The notes: a model not told the origin generated them from the letters alone. A DNA stretch of 64,000 nt from Rossellomorea aquimaris (GCA_020524245.1 JAIVLN010000005.1:1-64000), one strand, 5' to 3'; numbered from the stretch's first letter, positions 34,717-42,294 are shown. Numbers and translations are program-made.

Positions 34717-34788
34717 GGGATTTCACCTACTATTTTCTGTATCATTATCTACTTTATCTACTGTTCTTGTAAGAAGCAACAAATCGGC

Positions 34789-35352
34789 TTACTCCGCTCC
34801 TTTTTTCCTCTCAATATACCGATAGATTGTGGCTCGGCTCAACCCGGTTTCCTCTACAATCTCTCGCATCGTATGTTCTTCCGATAAATACATTTCAAAC
34901 GCTTTTTCCTTCATGGATCGACTCGCTTCATTCCTGCCAAGTTTGACGCCTCTTTCTCGTGCATTTTCAATACCTAGCTTGATCCTCTCACTATGTAACT
35001 CCCGCTCAAAGTCTGCGAATATATCGATCCAACTGTATATAGCTTTTCCATTATCAGTCGTCGTATTGATGTTCTGGGTGAGTGAAACGACATCAATCTC
35101 CCTTACTTTCAAGTCATCAATGATTTGCTGAAGTTCTTGAATGCTCCGAGCCAAACGATCCAACTTCAAAACAACAACGATGTCGCCCTCTCTTGCATAT
35201 TCCAGCATTGCATTCAAACCATCTTTATACGTATTTTTCGTCGTCTTATCATCCGTGAAGATTTTCTTACAACCATATTCTTTCAAAGCGTCAACCTGTT
35301 CTTCAAGTGCATCACTACCAGCTGCTACCCTTGCATAACCAAGTTTCGCCAA
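34789..35352 (-). CDS. Serine-resolvase homologue with catalytic Ser replaced by Ala
   Basis: A 187-residue protein with a resolvase/invertase N-terminal domain and a C-terminal helix-turn-helix (MREIVEETGLSRATIYRYIE). The active-site segment reads YARVAAGSD where active enzymes have YARVS; the nucleophile at residue 10 is Ala. Other conserved residues remain: Arg8, and KLDRLARS with Asp and two Arg. It should bind DNA but not cleave by the normal mechanism (inference). TTG start with AAGGAG 9 nt upstream. It is the first gene of the strand that leads into selB, and the DnaA-box array lies directly upstream. Confidence 0.85.
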   Translation of the reverse strand: MAKLGYARVAAGSDALEEQVDALKEYGCKKIFTDDKTTKNTYKDGLNAMLEYAREGDIVVVLKLDRLARSIQELQQIIDDLKVREIDVVSLTQNINTTTDNGKAIYSWIDIFADFERELHSERIKLGIENARERGVKLGRNEASRSMKEKAFEMYLSEEHTMREIVEETGLSRATIYRYIERKKGAE

Positions 35353-35529
35353 GCTTCTCTGCTCCTTTCCATGAACTATCCTTTTACTCTATGATATATC
35401 AAAAACTGGATGTTTCATAATCATATCTCATTAAAGCTATTGAGATACAATTGTGAGACAATCGCTTTTATGGGTATTTAGTCCTATTACCGTTTCAAAA
35501 ATGAGTGATTTTGATACTGGATAAGGAAT

Positions 35530-35751
35530 AGTGGATAACTGTGGGTAACCGGGGATAACTTTGTAGCATGTTTGTAACATTGAAAATTGATTCAAAATGC
35601 TAATTTTTTGAGAAGACTGAAAAACGGTGGAAAACTCGAGATCATTGTGGATAATTTTATTATCATCTTTAAAGCGTTGGATTTTGTAATAAAATCCTAT
35701 CGTTTTGAGATGAAGGGAAAAATCGTGGATAACTCTCTGGATTGGGGATAA
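35530..35751 (-). repeat. Array of six or more DnaA-box-like sites, all in one orientation
   Basis: Read on the plus strand as TGTGGATAA (complement of TTATCCACA): 35646-35654 is exact. One-mismatch sites are 35530-35538, 35540-35548, 35724-35732 and 35743-35751, and 35550-35558 has two mismatches. They fill 222 bp of a gene-free region. Such clusters bind DnaA at origins and at DnaA-titrating sites in Bacillus. No dnaA or dnaN is nearby, so it is probably not oriC. Confidence 0.65.
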
Positions 35752-35837
35752 CATTGTTACACATATATTACAGCGTCATATTTCGACACGCTTTTCCATC
35801 ATAATATAAACGGACCCATTCTTCAATAGAAAATTGA

Positions 35838-35890
35838 AAAGCATCCCGTATCCAGATCCAGACGAACGGATCCTAGATACAGAATGCTTT
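35838..35890. repeat. Long interrupted inverted repeat in the selC upstream region
   Basis: AAAGCAT...GTATC...GATCC on the left is mirrored by GGATC...GATAC...ATGCTTT on the right: three stems separated by small unpaired bulges of similar size. It can fold into a 53-nt hairpin on either strand. Its role is unknown; a terminator-like or recombination-site role is possible. Confidence 0.45.
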
Positions 35891-35922
35891 AGGGACATAA
35901 ATTAATTTAACTCAAATTGTAG

Positions 35923-35960
35923 AATATTGTTGCATGTTGACTATAGTCTTCAACAATATT
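35923..35960. promoter_or_regulatory. Inverted repeat upstream of the selC promoter
   Basis: AATATTGTTG (35923-35932) and CAACAATATT (35951-35960) are perfect 10-bp arms 18 bp apart, ending 20 bp before the selC -35 box. It could be an operator. Confidence 0.4.
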
Positions 35961-35980
35961 TGTCACATGAGCTTTGATGT

Positions 35981-36009
35981 TTGAAATTTTGTCGAAACCG
36001 ATATATAAT
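35981..36009 (+). promoter_or_regulatory. Sigma-A promoter of selC
   Basis: -35 TTGAAA (35981-35986), 17-nt spacer, -10 TATAAT (36004-36009). The expected start is about 13 nt before the tRNA. Confidence 0.8.
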
Positions 36010-36028
36010 GAAATCCTGAAATGAACAT

Positions 36029-36125
36029 GGGGCTGGCTGCGGTACTGGTGTCCGCCTAGGTCTTCAAAACCTCTCGGGAGGCGCGTGCCGTCTCCGGTGG
36101 GTTCGATTCCCACACAGTCCCGCCA
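36029..36125 (+). tRNA. selC: tRNA-Sec (anticodon TCA), selC
   Basis: A 97-nt gene with encoded CCA. The anticodon loop is CTTCAAA with anticodon TCA at 36064-36066, complementary to UGA. It has the long variable arm and extended acceptor stem of tRNA(Sec). The T-arm is GTGGG-TTCGATT-CCCAC, and the acceptor arm is GGGGCTG with CAGTCCC plus discriminator G. It has a clear promoter of its own. It ends 3 nt before the converging SRPBCC gene. Its presence completes the Sec set with selA, selB and selD. Confidence 0.95.
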
Positions 36126-36128
36126 ACT

Positions 36129-36566
36129 TTACCTTCCATTATTATTTTCGAACGCATTTTTGAACTTCTTCAATTGATCCCCGTCCGATTTTTTTATTGC
36201 CACCTTGATCAAGGGTGACATAATCTTCATTAACCCCGACGCCTCACAATTTGCTTTCAAACTCATATCCGTCGTATTTTCATCTCTAGTGAATGTATAA
36301 ATGTAATCCGCCCGGAAGTTTCCTTGTTGAGAAGTTAAAGTCACTGTATCCATCGGTCTATAACTTGTGATGGTCGTCGATAATTGCTTACCGCGCGATT
36401 CAAATACATACCTTGTCCCCTCCTCTACTCCACCTGGGGTAACCTTTTCTAAAGATGAGATACCATTCATCCAGGATGATCCATTTTCCTCAAGTTCGAT
36501 AAAGTATTCCCACACTTCTTCCAAGTCTGCATTTACTATAATCGTATCTGTGAAAATTTCATTCAT
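36129..36566 (-). CDS. SRPBCC/START-fold protein
   Basis: A 145-residue protein. The N-terminus IIVNADLEEVWEYFIELE, a long beta-sheet core and the C-terminal helix KKSDGDQLKKFKNAFEN follow the SRPBCC (polyketide cyclase/CoxG-like) pattern, a hydrophobic-ligand pocket fold. The ligand and role are unknown. SD GGGG lies before ATG 36566. It is a single gene converging with selC and is probably part of the local accessory content. Confidence 0.78.
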   Translation of the reverse strand: MNEIFTDTIIVNADLEEVWEYFIELEENGSSWMNGISSLEKVTPGGVEEGTRYVFESRGKQLSTTITSYRPMDTVTLTSQQGNFRADYIYTFTRDENTTDMSLKANCEASGLMKIMSPLIKVAIKKSDGDQLKKFKNAFENNNGR

Positions 36567-36702
36567 ATGTAAGCCCCTTTATAAAATAATGTGTCTGATA
36601 AATAATAGGGTACCACTTCATTCTATAGTTTATATGTGAGTCCATTCAACACGAGATGAACAGTTTATGTAGAAATTAGCTTGAAATGCACTTTCATACG
36701 CT

Positions 36703-36786
36703 TTAGCTCGTTGGTGTGAAGTTGTTAAGTACGTTATATGCGCTGTTCATGATTGCTCTCCAGTCCTGTTCGAACAAACTCATCAT
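36703..36786 (-). CDS. Candidate 27-residue small protein
   Basis: MMSLFEQDWRAIMNSAYNVL then NNFTPTS, ending TAA. The reason to list it is the strong SD (GGAGGGGAG) 3-6 nt before two tandem ATG codons. It is amphipathic with aromatic residues. No family is known to me. The rest of 36567-37003 holds no other gene I can support, apart from the yneK promoter area. Confidence 0.35.
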   Translation of the reverse strand: MMSLFEQDWRAIMNSAYNVLNNFTPTS

Positions 36787-37003
36787 TTCTCCCCTCCCCC
36801 ACTCAGACGCACTTCATCTTATGTCCATATCCGTGAATGGAGTGGGACAGCGACTATGAACACATTTTTTTGTTTACATAATATTGTTATGGTTATTTAT
36901 CGTTTTGTCCTTGAGTCATATCTCCTGATAATCAGACTTGATTTGCTTTTTTAAGAGCTAGTATAATGGGGAAAGAAACGTAACGTTAGACTGAGGTGGC
37001 TTT

Positions 37004-37432
37004 ATGTTAGAAGGTTGGTTCGGGTGGTTCATCGTTTTATGGACCCTTTTCTTAATATCCATGTTAGCAATAGGCGGATATTTCATGTTCCGGAAGTTCT
37101 TAAAACGGATGCCGAAAGAAGATGGAATGTCCATCCTGGATTGGCAAGACCATTATATAAAAGAAACAAGACACATGTGGACTCCTCAACAGTCCGCTCT
37201 GCTCGAGGAACTTGTAGAACCCGTTCCGGAATTGTTCAGAGATGTCGCACGAGATAAAATAGCAGGCAAAATCGGTGAATTGGCAATAGAGGAAAAAAGA
37301 AAAACGATCGATGAGGATTTGATCATCCGCGGATATATCATCGCTACACCAAAGCGTGACCACAAATTCTTAATCAAAAAGTTGAATCAAAAAAACATTG
37401 ACCTTCAGCCTTATCAGAAGCTGTTAGGCTAA
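37004..37432 (+). CDS. yneK: DUF2621 family membrane protein YneK
   Basis: A 142-residue protein. One N-terminal membrane helix (FGWFIVLWTLFLISMLAIGGYF) is followed by a charged cytosolic domain, with DWQDHYIKETRHMWT and a closing helix. It fits the YneK/DUF2621 family. The function is unknown; the family is conserved in spore formers. It converges with ccdC as in B. subtilis and marks the right border of the selenium insertion. Confidence 0.82.
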   Translation: MLEGWFGWFIVLWTLFLISMLAIGGYFMFRKFLKRMPKEDGMSILDWQDHYIKETRHMWTPQQSALLEELVEPVPELFRDVARDKIAGKIGELAIEEKRKTIDEDLIIRGYIIATPKRDHKFLIKKLNQKNIDLQPYQKLLG

Positions 37433-37436
37433 CAAG

Positions 37437-37463
37437 AAAGGTTGACCATGATGGTCAACCTTT
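37437..37463. terminator. Bidirectional terminator between yneK and ccdC
   Basis: AAAGGTTGACCAT pairs with GATGGTCAACCTTT, followed by TCTT on the plus strand. Confidence 0.85.
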
Positions 37464-37466
37464 TCT

Positions 37467-37928
37467 TCATTCTGTAACTGTTTGAAGCTTCTTGAATTTA
37501 TAATACATCGCAATCCGCCACGGGGCGATCATTCCGAAAGCCAGGATAAAGAACAGGCCACTCGTTTCTTCAATGGAAATGTGTTGCCCTAGAATGAGCT
37601 TCATAACAATTCGGAGCAACAACAATCCGACCAAGATGAATACGAATGCCTTGGAGCGTCTCAAATAGATTTCGTCCGATCGCTTTTCGAAAGAGGACGT
37701 ACGGATGAGCAGCAATGAGAACAATGCTCCTACAAGAAGAGCTTCCACTGCTTCATCTAAATTAACCCTTGCTGGAGGGTACAAAAACATAAGGAATCCC
37801 GTTGACATAAACAACGGGGGTAAGATGATTTTTTTTATCGTTGCAGGCTTCCGTGCCGCCCGCATCCTGATGAAAAGTGCTACACTTGCCATCACAATCG
37901 CAATGATTGTACTCGCTACTACCAACAC
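37467..37928 (-). CDS. ccdC: Cytochrome c biogenesis protein CcdC (YneJ)
   Basis: A 153-residue membrane protein with four to five helices, including KKIILPPLFMSTGFLMFLYP and the C-terminal PWRIAMYYKFKKL. It fits CcdC of B. subtilis, encoded beside ccdA. Its role in cytochrome c maturation is minor or unclear. It starts 5 nt after the mrpB stop, so the two are translated together. Confidence 0.85.
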   Translation of the reverse strand: MLVVASTIIAIVMASVALFIRMRAARKPATIKKIILPPLFMSTGFLMFLYPPARVNLDEAVEALLVGALFSLLLIRTSSFEKRSDEIYLRRSKAFVFILVGLLLLRIVMKLILGQHISIEETSGLFFILAFGMIAPWRIAMYYKFKKLQTVTE

Positions 37929-37933
37929 TTCAT

Positions 37934-38383
37934 TTACTTCCCTTCCTGCACATTTCCTTGATCTCGATCCTCTGCGATCGTCAAGATAATCGTCATCGTA
38001 ACTCCGATTACAGTCAAATACACACCAAGGTCAAAAAACATTGCAGTGGCAAGCTCCGTCTTCCCTAACAACGGCAGTTTGAAATAACCAAATGTATGAC
38101 TAAGGAATGGTTCATTGAAGAAGAAAGAACCAATTCCGGTTAAGAACGCTACCATCAAACCTACCCCAATAAAGTATCGGAAATTGACTTTCAGCACTTT
38201 ATTCATCGTTTTCAAACCAAACGAAATATACAAAAGTATGAATGCTCCAGCTGCCATCAAGCCACCAATGAATCCTCCGCCGGGTGCGTTATGACCAGCA
38301 AGGAATAAATTGACGGAAAACGCAAGAATGACGAAGACGATGATAGCTGAGGTCGTTTTTAAAATAATGTCATTAGATTGCAT
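37934..38383 (-). CDS. mrpB: Orphan MrpB (MnhB) subunit of a Mrp-type Na+/H+ antiporter
   Basis: A 149-residue protein with four membrane helices. The MrpB signature FLAGHNAPGGGFIGGLMAAGAFIL lies after helix 1, and ELATAMFFDLGVYLTVIGVTMTI near the C-terminus. Family knowledge: MrpB is one of seven subunits (A-G) of the Mrp complex and is normally in an operon with the others. None is here. It sits between ccdA and ccdC, where B. subtilis has yneI. A terminator separates it from ccdA, so it forms a unit with ccdC. Confidence 0.88.
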   Translation of the reverse strand: MQSNDIILKTTSAIIVFVILAFSVNLFLAGHNAPGGGFIGGLMAAGAFILLYISFGLKTMNKVLKVNFRYFIGVGLMVAFLTGIGSFFFNEPFLSHTFGYFKLPLLGKTELATAMFFDLGVYLTVIGVTMTIILTIAEDRDQGNVQEGK

Positions 38384-38473
38384 CGTCTCGAACCCTTTCT
38401 ATCATTATGTATTTTTTATATACCCTATTTAACGATATAACAAAAAGGGATTATAGGTCAAATAGGTGAAAAA

Positions 38474-38497
38474 GAGGATGTTTTACAAAACATCCTC
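38474..38497 (-). terminator. Terminator of ccdA
   Basis: GAGGATGTTTT pairs with AAAACATCCTC, and the minus strand continues with TTTTTC. Confidence 0.85.
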
Positions 38498-38513
38498 CAC
38501 TATAACCGAGCTA

Positions 38514-39227
38514 TTAGAATCCATAAAAGCCATTAAAGAAGCGGTTGGATAAGAATGATGTCAATGTCGTCATCCAATCAAAATATAGGAACAAACCCAT
38601 TAAAATCATCAGATAGCCACCTACCAGCATGACTTTTCTGCTATACTTCTTGATCCAGGTCATCCGTCCGATAAAGAATGACATGATGAAGAATGGTAGT
38701 GAAAATCCGATGACATACGCAATCATATAGAACATCGCTTGCCCTGGATTGGTGGTTGCCATGTAGATGACAGCTCCTAAAATCGGACCTGTGCAAGGCG
38801 TCCATCCAGCAGCGAAGCCCATTCCAATTGCAGAAGAACCGAGATAACCGGTCGGTCTCTTCTGAAATTTGAATTTCCTTTCTTTCATAAGAAATTCAGG
38901 TTTGAAAACTCCGATGAGAACGAGTCCGAAAATAACAACCAATATTGCACCGATCTCTCGGATCAAATCTTTATACTGGAAGAAGAAGGTACCGAACCAC
39001 GAAGTACTCATTCCTAAAACGATGAAAATCGTGGAAAATCCAATCAAGAAAAAGGTTGTATGTAACAAAGCCCTTTTCCGTAGTATGCCTCTTTCCTCTT
39101 TTAATTCATGCACAGACATTCCGGTAATGTACGATAAGAATGCCGGGTACAATGGTAAACAACATGGCGAAATGAACGACAGAAATCCCGCGCCGAACGC
39201 CAAGAACAAATTCACATCTGCTGCCAT
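38514..39227 (-). CDS. ccdA: Thiol-disulfide transporter CcdA
   Basis: A 237-residue protein with six membrane helices and the two redox cysteine sites of the CcdA/DsbD-beta family: SFISPCCLPLYPAF near residue 20 and AAGWTPCTGPILGA near residue 140. Family knowledge: it passes reducing power from cytosolic thioredoxin across the membrane for cytochrome c maturation and spore cortex synthesis. The start is ATG 39227. It begins the ccd region and is followed by a terminator, so mrpB-ccdC is a separate transcript. Confidence 0.93.
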   Translation of the reverse strand: MAADVNLFLAFGAGFLSFISPCCLPLYPAFLSYITGMSVHELKEERGILRKRALLHTTFFLIGFSTIFIVLGMSTSWFGTFFFQYKDLIREIGAILVVIFGLVLIGVFKPEFLMKERKFKFQKRPTGYLGSSAIGMGFAAGWTPCTGPILGAVIYMATTNPGQAMFYMIAYVIGFSLPFFIMSFFIGRMTWIKKYSRKVMLVGGYLMILMGLFLYFDWMTTLTSFLSNRFFNGFYGF

Positions 39228-39278
39228 CGGTTACAACTCCCCCTAATACCGACTCTACTCTCTTTCATTTCTTTCAGT

Positions 39279-40154
39279 TTACTCGGTAGAGTTGACGGCT
39301 TCAACTCGGACACCTAGATATTCTTCAAGTGTCATATTTTGTTCATGAATTCGCTTCGCATGGACTCTTCCAACATAACGTAAATGCCATGGCTCATATT
39401 GATAACCCGTGATATCTTCCTTACCTTTTGGATACCGGATGATAAAACCGTATTGCTGGGCGTTTTCCTTTACCCATCGTCCAGCCTCAGTCTCCCCAAA
39501 TTCCTCGATGAGTTTAAATTCAACTGCCGGTGACGTCACATCGAGTGCCAGTCCGCTCTGATGTTCACTTTGGCCAGGATATGCGCTGAACTTGTTCGCC
39601 TCTTCTTCCCCGAACTTCTCCGCGTTCGATGTAAAAATTGCTTCCTGCCGGTCGTACGAACGGTAACCAGACTGTGCGAAAAGTGGTATTCCATCTTTTT
39701 CAGCCTGGGTGAACATCTCTTCAGCAGCAGAGGCGGCTATTTTCTTCAATTGTTTTTTCGGCAAATTTTCCGTAAATGGAAAAGGTACGTTTGGAATGAC
39801 GAGATCTTCAGGCTCATAATCAGCCGGTAAGCTCCGTTCTTTATTAACGAGAACAAGCGGATCATCGACATTGGTGACAACTTTTTTCCCATCTGCTGTT
39901 ACCGTTACTGTGTCTTCTAAAGAAGGTAAATCCGGTTCATTTGTTTCTTTGTCATTATGACCATCCGACTGGTCATCCGTTCCTTTTGTATCTTCAGAAT
40001 CATCCTGATCATTGTTGGACGGATCTTGCTGTTGTTCTTCTGGTTGCTCACTGACAGAAGGTTCTTCCTTATCAAACGGATTCGGTAAAGAAGAACACCC
40101 TCCCAATATCAAAGTTAAACTTGTCAGTCCTACGATGGCCATATTTCGTTTCAT
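39279..40154 (-). CDS. VanY/YodJ-type D-alanyl-D-alanine carboxypeptidase lipoprotein (M15B)
   Basis: A 291-residue lipoprotein: lipobox LILGGCSS (Cys 20), an acidic Asp/Glu/Gln-rich linker (residues 30-75), then a peptidase M15B domain. Zn ligands and catalytic residues are visible in QSGYRSYDRQ, SEHQSGLALDV and EPWHLRYVG. Family knowledge: it trims the terminal D-Ala from peptidoglycan pentapeptides outside the membrane. The acidic linker fits a halotolerant host. Its start overlaps the stop of the TVP38 gene, so both are cotranscribed, downstream of mnmH. Confidence 0.9.
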   Translation of the reverse strand: MKRNMAIVGLTSLTLILGGCSSLPNPFDKEEPSVSEQPEEQQQDPSNNDQDDSEDTKGTDDQSDGHNDKETNEPDLPSLEDTVTVTADGKKVVTNVDDPLVLVNKERSLPADYEPEDLVIPNVPFPFTENLPKKQLKKIAASAAEEMFTQAEKDGIPLFAQSGYRSYDRQEAIFTSNAEKFGEEEANKFSAYPGQSEHQSGLALDVTSPAVEFKLIEEFGETEAGRWVKENAQQYGFIIRYPKGKEDITGYQYEPWHLRYVGRVHAKRIHEQNMTLEEYLGVRVEAVNSTE

Positions 40155-40729
40155 TATTTCACACCTTTATCATTCTGAAGTTCGTTTTTTCGGATGAACG
40201 AGGATAAATTCCACAAAAAAAGCAGACTGATTACCAAAAGAATCAGTTTACCAATCCAGTTCCATTCCATTACTTGTTGGACCGCTAAAGCTTCTATTAA
40301 TAGAGCCGGAATCTTACCAACTGTACTTGCTAATACAAAGGTCACTACAGAAACAACCCCGATCGCTGCAAAAAAGGTAACGATTCCTGAAGGCATGAAT
40401 GGCATCAGTCGTAGCGTCAAAATAAATTGGAATGCTCTCCATCCACTTAAATTCATCAAAGGTTCAACCCTTTTATATTTCTGCAGTTTATCTCTAGTGA
40501 ATCTCCGGAAACCTTTCCGATAGATAAGAAAAGCGACATAAGCTCCAATCGATTCGCCCAGAATGGAAATAGCTGTCCCGCCCAAAAATCCGAAAAAATA
40601 AATATTGGCTGCTGTGAGAAAATAACTTGGAAGAAAACCAGAAACCGCAATCAAGATATTGATGATTAAACTTATGGCGATGGCCATCTCTGGATTTTCC
40701 CGAAACAATGTCAATACCGTTTCTCCCAT
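40154..40729 (-). CDS. TVP38/TMEM64 (VTT-domain) membrane protein
   Basis: A 191-residue integral membrane protein with about five helices. The VTT/SNARE-associated core is visible: GFLPSYFLTAANIYFFGFLG, GESIGAYVAFLIYRKGF, and LRLMPFMPSGIVTFFAAIG. Family knowledge: DedA-related; probably lipid scrambling or flipping, substrate unproven. GAGG lies before ATG 40729. It is 60 nt downstream of mnmH and overlaps the carboxypeptidase gene start. Confidence 0.85.
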   Translation of the reverse strand: MGETVLTLFRENPEMAIAISLIINILIAVSGFLPSYFLTAANIYFFGFLGGTAISILGESIGAYVAFLIYRKGFRRFTRDKLQKYKRVEPLMNLSGWRAFQFILTLRLMPFMPSGIVTFFAAIGVVSVVTFVLASTVGKIPALLIEALAVQQVMEWNWIGKLILLVISLLFLWNLSSFIRKNELQNDKGVK

Positions 40730-40789
40730 ATGTATGCCTCACATTCTACATGATTCGTTTCACAAGATATCTTTTCGTACACGCTAGAA

Positions 40790-41854
40790 TCACAAATCTC
40801 GTACGTTCTTGAATTGTTCATAATCATGAAGGATTTTCCGGACTTTTGCTAAACCTTCTTCCAAATCCTCCATATGGATATGGGTTGGAGATGTAACGTA
40901 CTGATTTGAAGTATATTGATATTTGGGATCATAATAATGTTCGAGTAGGACACGAACGACATTTTCATAATGATGTTTTTGAAAATCATTCGTAATATCA
41001 TGGAACAATTCAGGCTTCAATCTTTTCCTTAATCTCATTAATGCCTCTCTTAAGTGGTCATGATGAGCTTCAGGTTTATAGGTGGCACAAATCGCCTGAA
41101 CCCTTTTTTCAAATGGATAATGTATATGGATCCTCTGCCCATGGGCTTTCCCGTTTAAAATCCAATCCGGGATGATCACTTTACCTATGCGTTTACTTTC
41201 TGATTCAATTAAATAGTAGTTTGTCTCACCAATTTCTGAGAGTCTATCATAAAGGTTACGGTCGAACGCTTTTTGTGATTGAGCTTCAGTACCGACCTGC
41301 CCGAAAATGGAACCTCTATGACCTGCCATTTCCTCAAGGTTTAAGACAGGATATCCTTCTACTGTGAGTCTTTCTAATATGTCTGTTTTCCTAGAACCGG
41401 TCATTCCTTCCAAGACGACAAAAGGTTTTTGGTTTTGGTGATAAGAACGTAAGCCCGTTACGATCATTCGACGATATTCACGAATCCCGCCATTCAATTG
41501 GCAGCACGGAATCCCCATCAATGACATGACTGTTGCAAAACTACCACTGCGCATTCCCCCACGAGCGCAATAGATGAGAAAGGGCTTTTCTTTAGAAGCA
41601 CGTATTTCTTTCAAACCGCTGACCATCTTAACAAGTTTCGGAGACACGATAGAAAGACCTAGCATTTTCGCTTCCTCTTTCCCCACTTGTTTATACATCG
41701 TACCAACTTGTGCCCTCTCCTCATCCGAGAATATCGGCACGTTAATCGCCCCGTTAATATGGAATTCTCTAAATTCAGCTGGAGACCGTACATCTATTAT
41801 ATGAAAATCATTCAATTGAACGGATTCAATTGAAACAACTTGAACGTTATCCAT
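40790..41854 (-). CDS. mnmH: tRNA 2-selenouridine synthase MnmH (SelU/YbbB)
   Basis: A 354-residue protein. An N-terminal rhodanese domain (IIDVRSPAEFREFHI, active-site loop YCARGGMRSGS with the catalytic Cys near residue 93) is fused to a P-loop domain with LEGMTGSRKTDIL and LEEMAGHRGSIFG. This two-part structure is unique to MnmH. Family knowledge: it geranylates and then selenates 2-thiouridine at the wobble base of tRNA(Lys/Glu/Gln) using selenophosphate from SelD. Walker A here is GxTGSRKT, with Arg for the usual Gly. The start at ATG 41854 lies 9 nt after AAGGAC. It is about 6 kb from the main selenium locus and depends on its selD. Confidence 0.93.
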   Translation of the reverse strand: MDNVQVVSIESVQLNDFHIIDVRSPAEFREFHINGAINVPIFSDEERAQVGTMYKQVGKEEAKMLGLSIVSPKLVKMVSGLKEIRASKEKPFLIYCARGGMRSGSFATVMSLMGIPCCQLNGGIREYRRMIVTGLRSYHQNQKPFVVLEGMTGSRKTDILERLTVEGYPVLNLEEMAGHRGSIFGQVGTEAQSQKAFDRNLYDRLSEIGETNYYLIESESKRIGKVIIPDWILNGKAHGQRIHIHYPFEKRVQAICATYKPEAHHDHLREALMRLRKRLKPELFHDITNDFQKHHYENVVRVLLEHYYDPKYQYTSNQYVTSPTHIHMEDLEEGLAKVRKILHDYEQFKNVRDL

Positions 41855-41944
41855 TTCCATCAAGTCCTTTTTTTCGATTCATCTTAAAGCTCAAGATGAT
41901 CTGTAATGAGTCAGTTCGATGTATAGCTCATTATACTATTAAGT

Positions 41945-41973
41945 AAAAAAAGCACTCAACCGAGTGAGTGCTT
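41945..41973 (-). terminator. Terminator of yneF
   Basis: AGCACTCA (41951-41958) pairs with TGAGTGCT (41965-41972), followed by a T-run on the minus strand. Confidence 0.85.
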
Positions 41974-41982
41974 GTCCACCAT

Positions 41983-42198
41983 CTATTTCATCTGTTTTTG
42001 CATCGCTTGCATCATCTGATTGATTTTCTTTTGGGATGGTTTTTGTCCCATTTGCATCATCATTACGCGTAACATATTCTCGTTAATTGGTGGATTTTTC
42101 TTGAGATAACTCATCATATATTTGCGGGCGATAAAAAAGCCAATCGCTACTCCGACGAGCAGTGCGATTAAGCCCACAACCACTAACATCCAATCCAT
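41983..42198 (-). CDS. yneF: UPF0154 membrane protein YneF
   Basis: A 71-residue protein with one N-terminal membrane helix, then the highly conserved [20 protein letters not shown] and [15 protein letters not shown]. It is a clear YneF. The function is unknown. The ATG at 42198 (MDWM) matches B. subtilis and is 10 nt from the SD; ATG 42204 is only 4 nt away. It lies downstream of sirA. Confidence 0.9.
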   Translation of the reverse strand: MDWMLVVVGLIALLVGVAIGFFIARKYMMSYLKKNPPINENMLRVMMMQMGQKPSQKKINQMMQAMQKQMK

Positions 42199-42294
42199 GT
42201 TCATATTTCTCCCTTCTCGTTGTCTAGAACTAGTGTACTATAAATTCCGATCTGAACTCAATATATGAAAACGAAATTTCTTTGTCGTTTTGCC

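Noticed and set aside
35530-35751. The chromosome origin oriC
   Set aside because: No dnaA, dnaN, rpmH or gyr genes lie nearby, and all boxes point one way. A DnaA-titrating or regulatory cluster is more likely.
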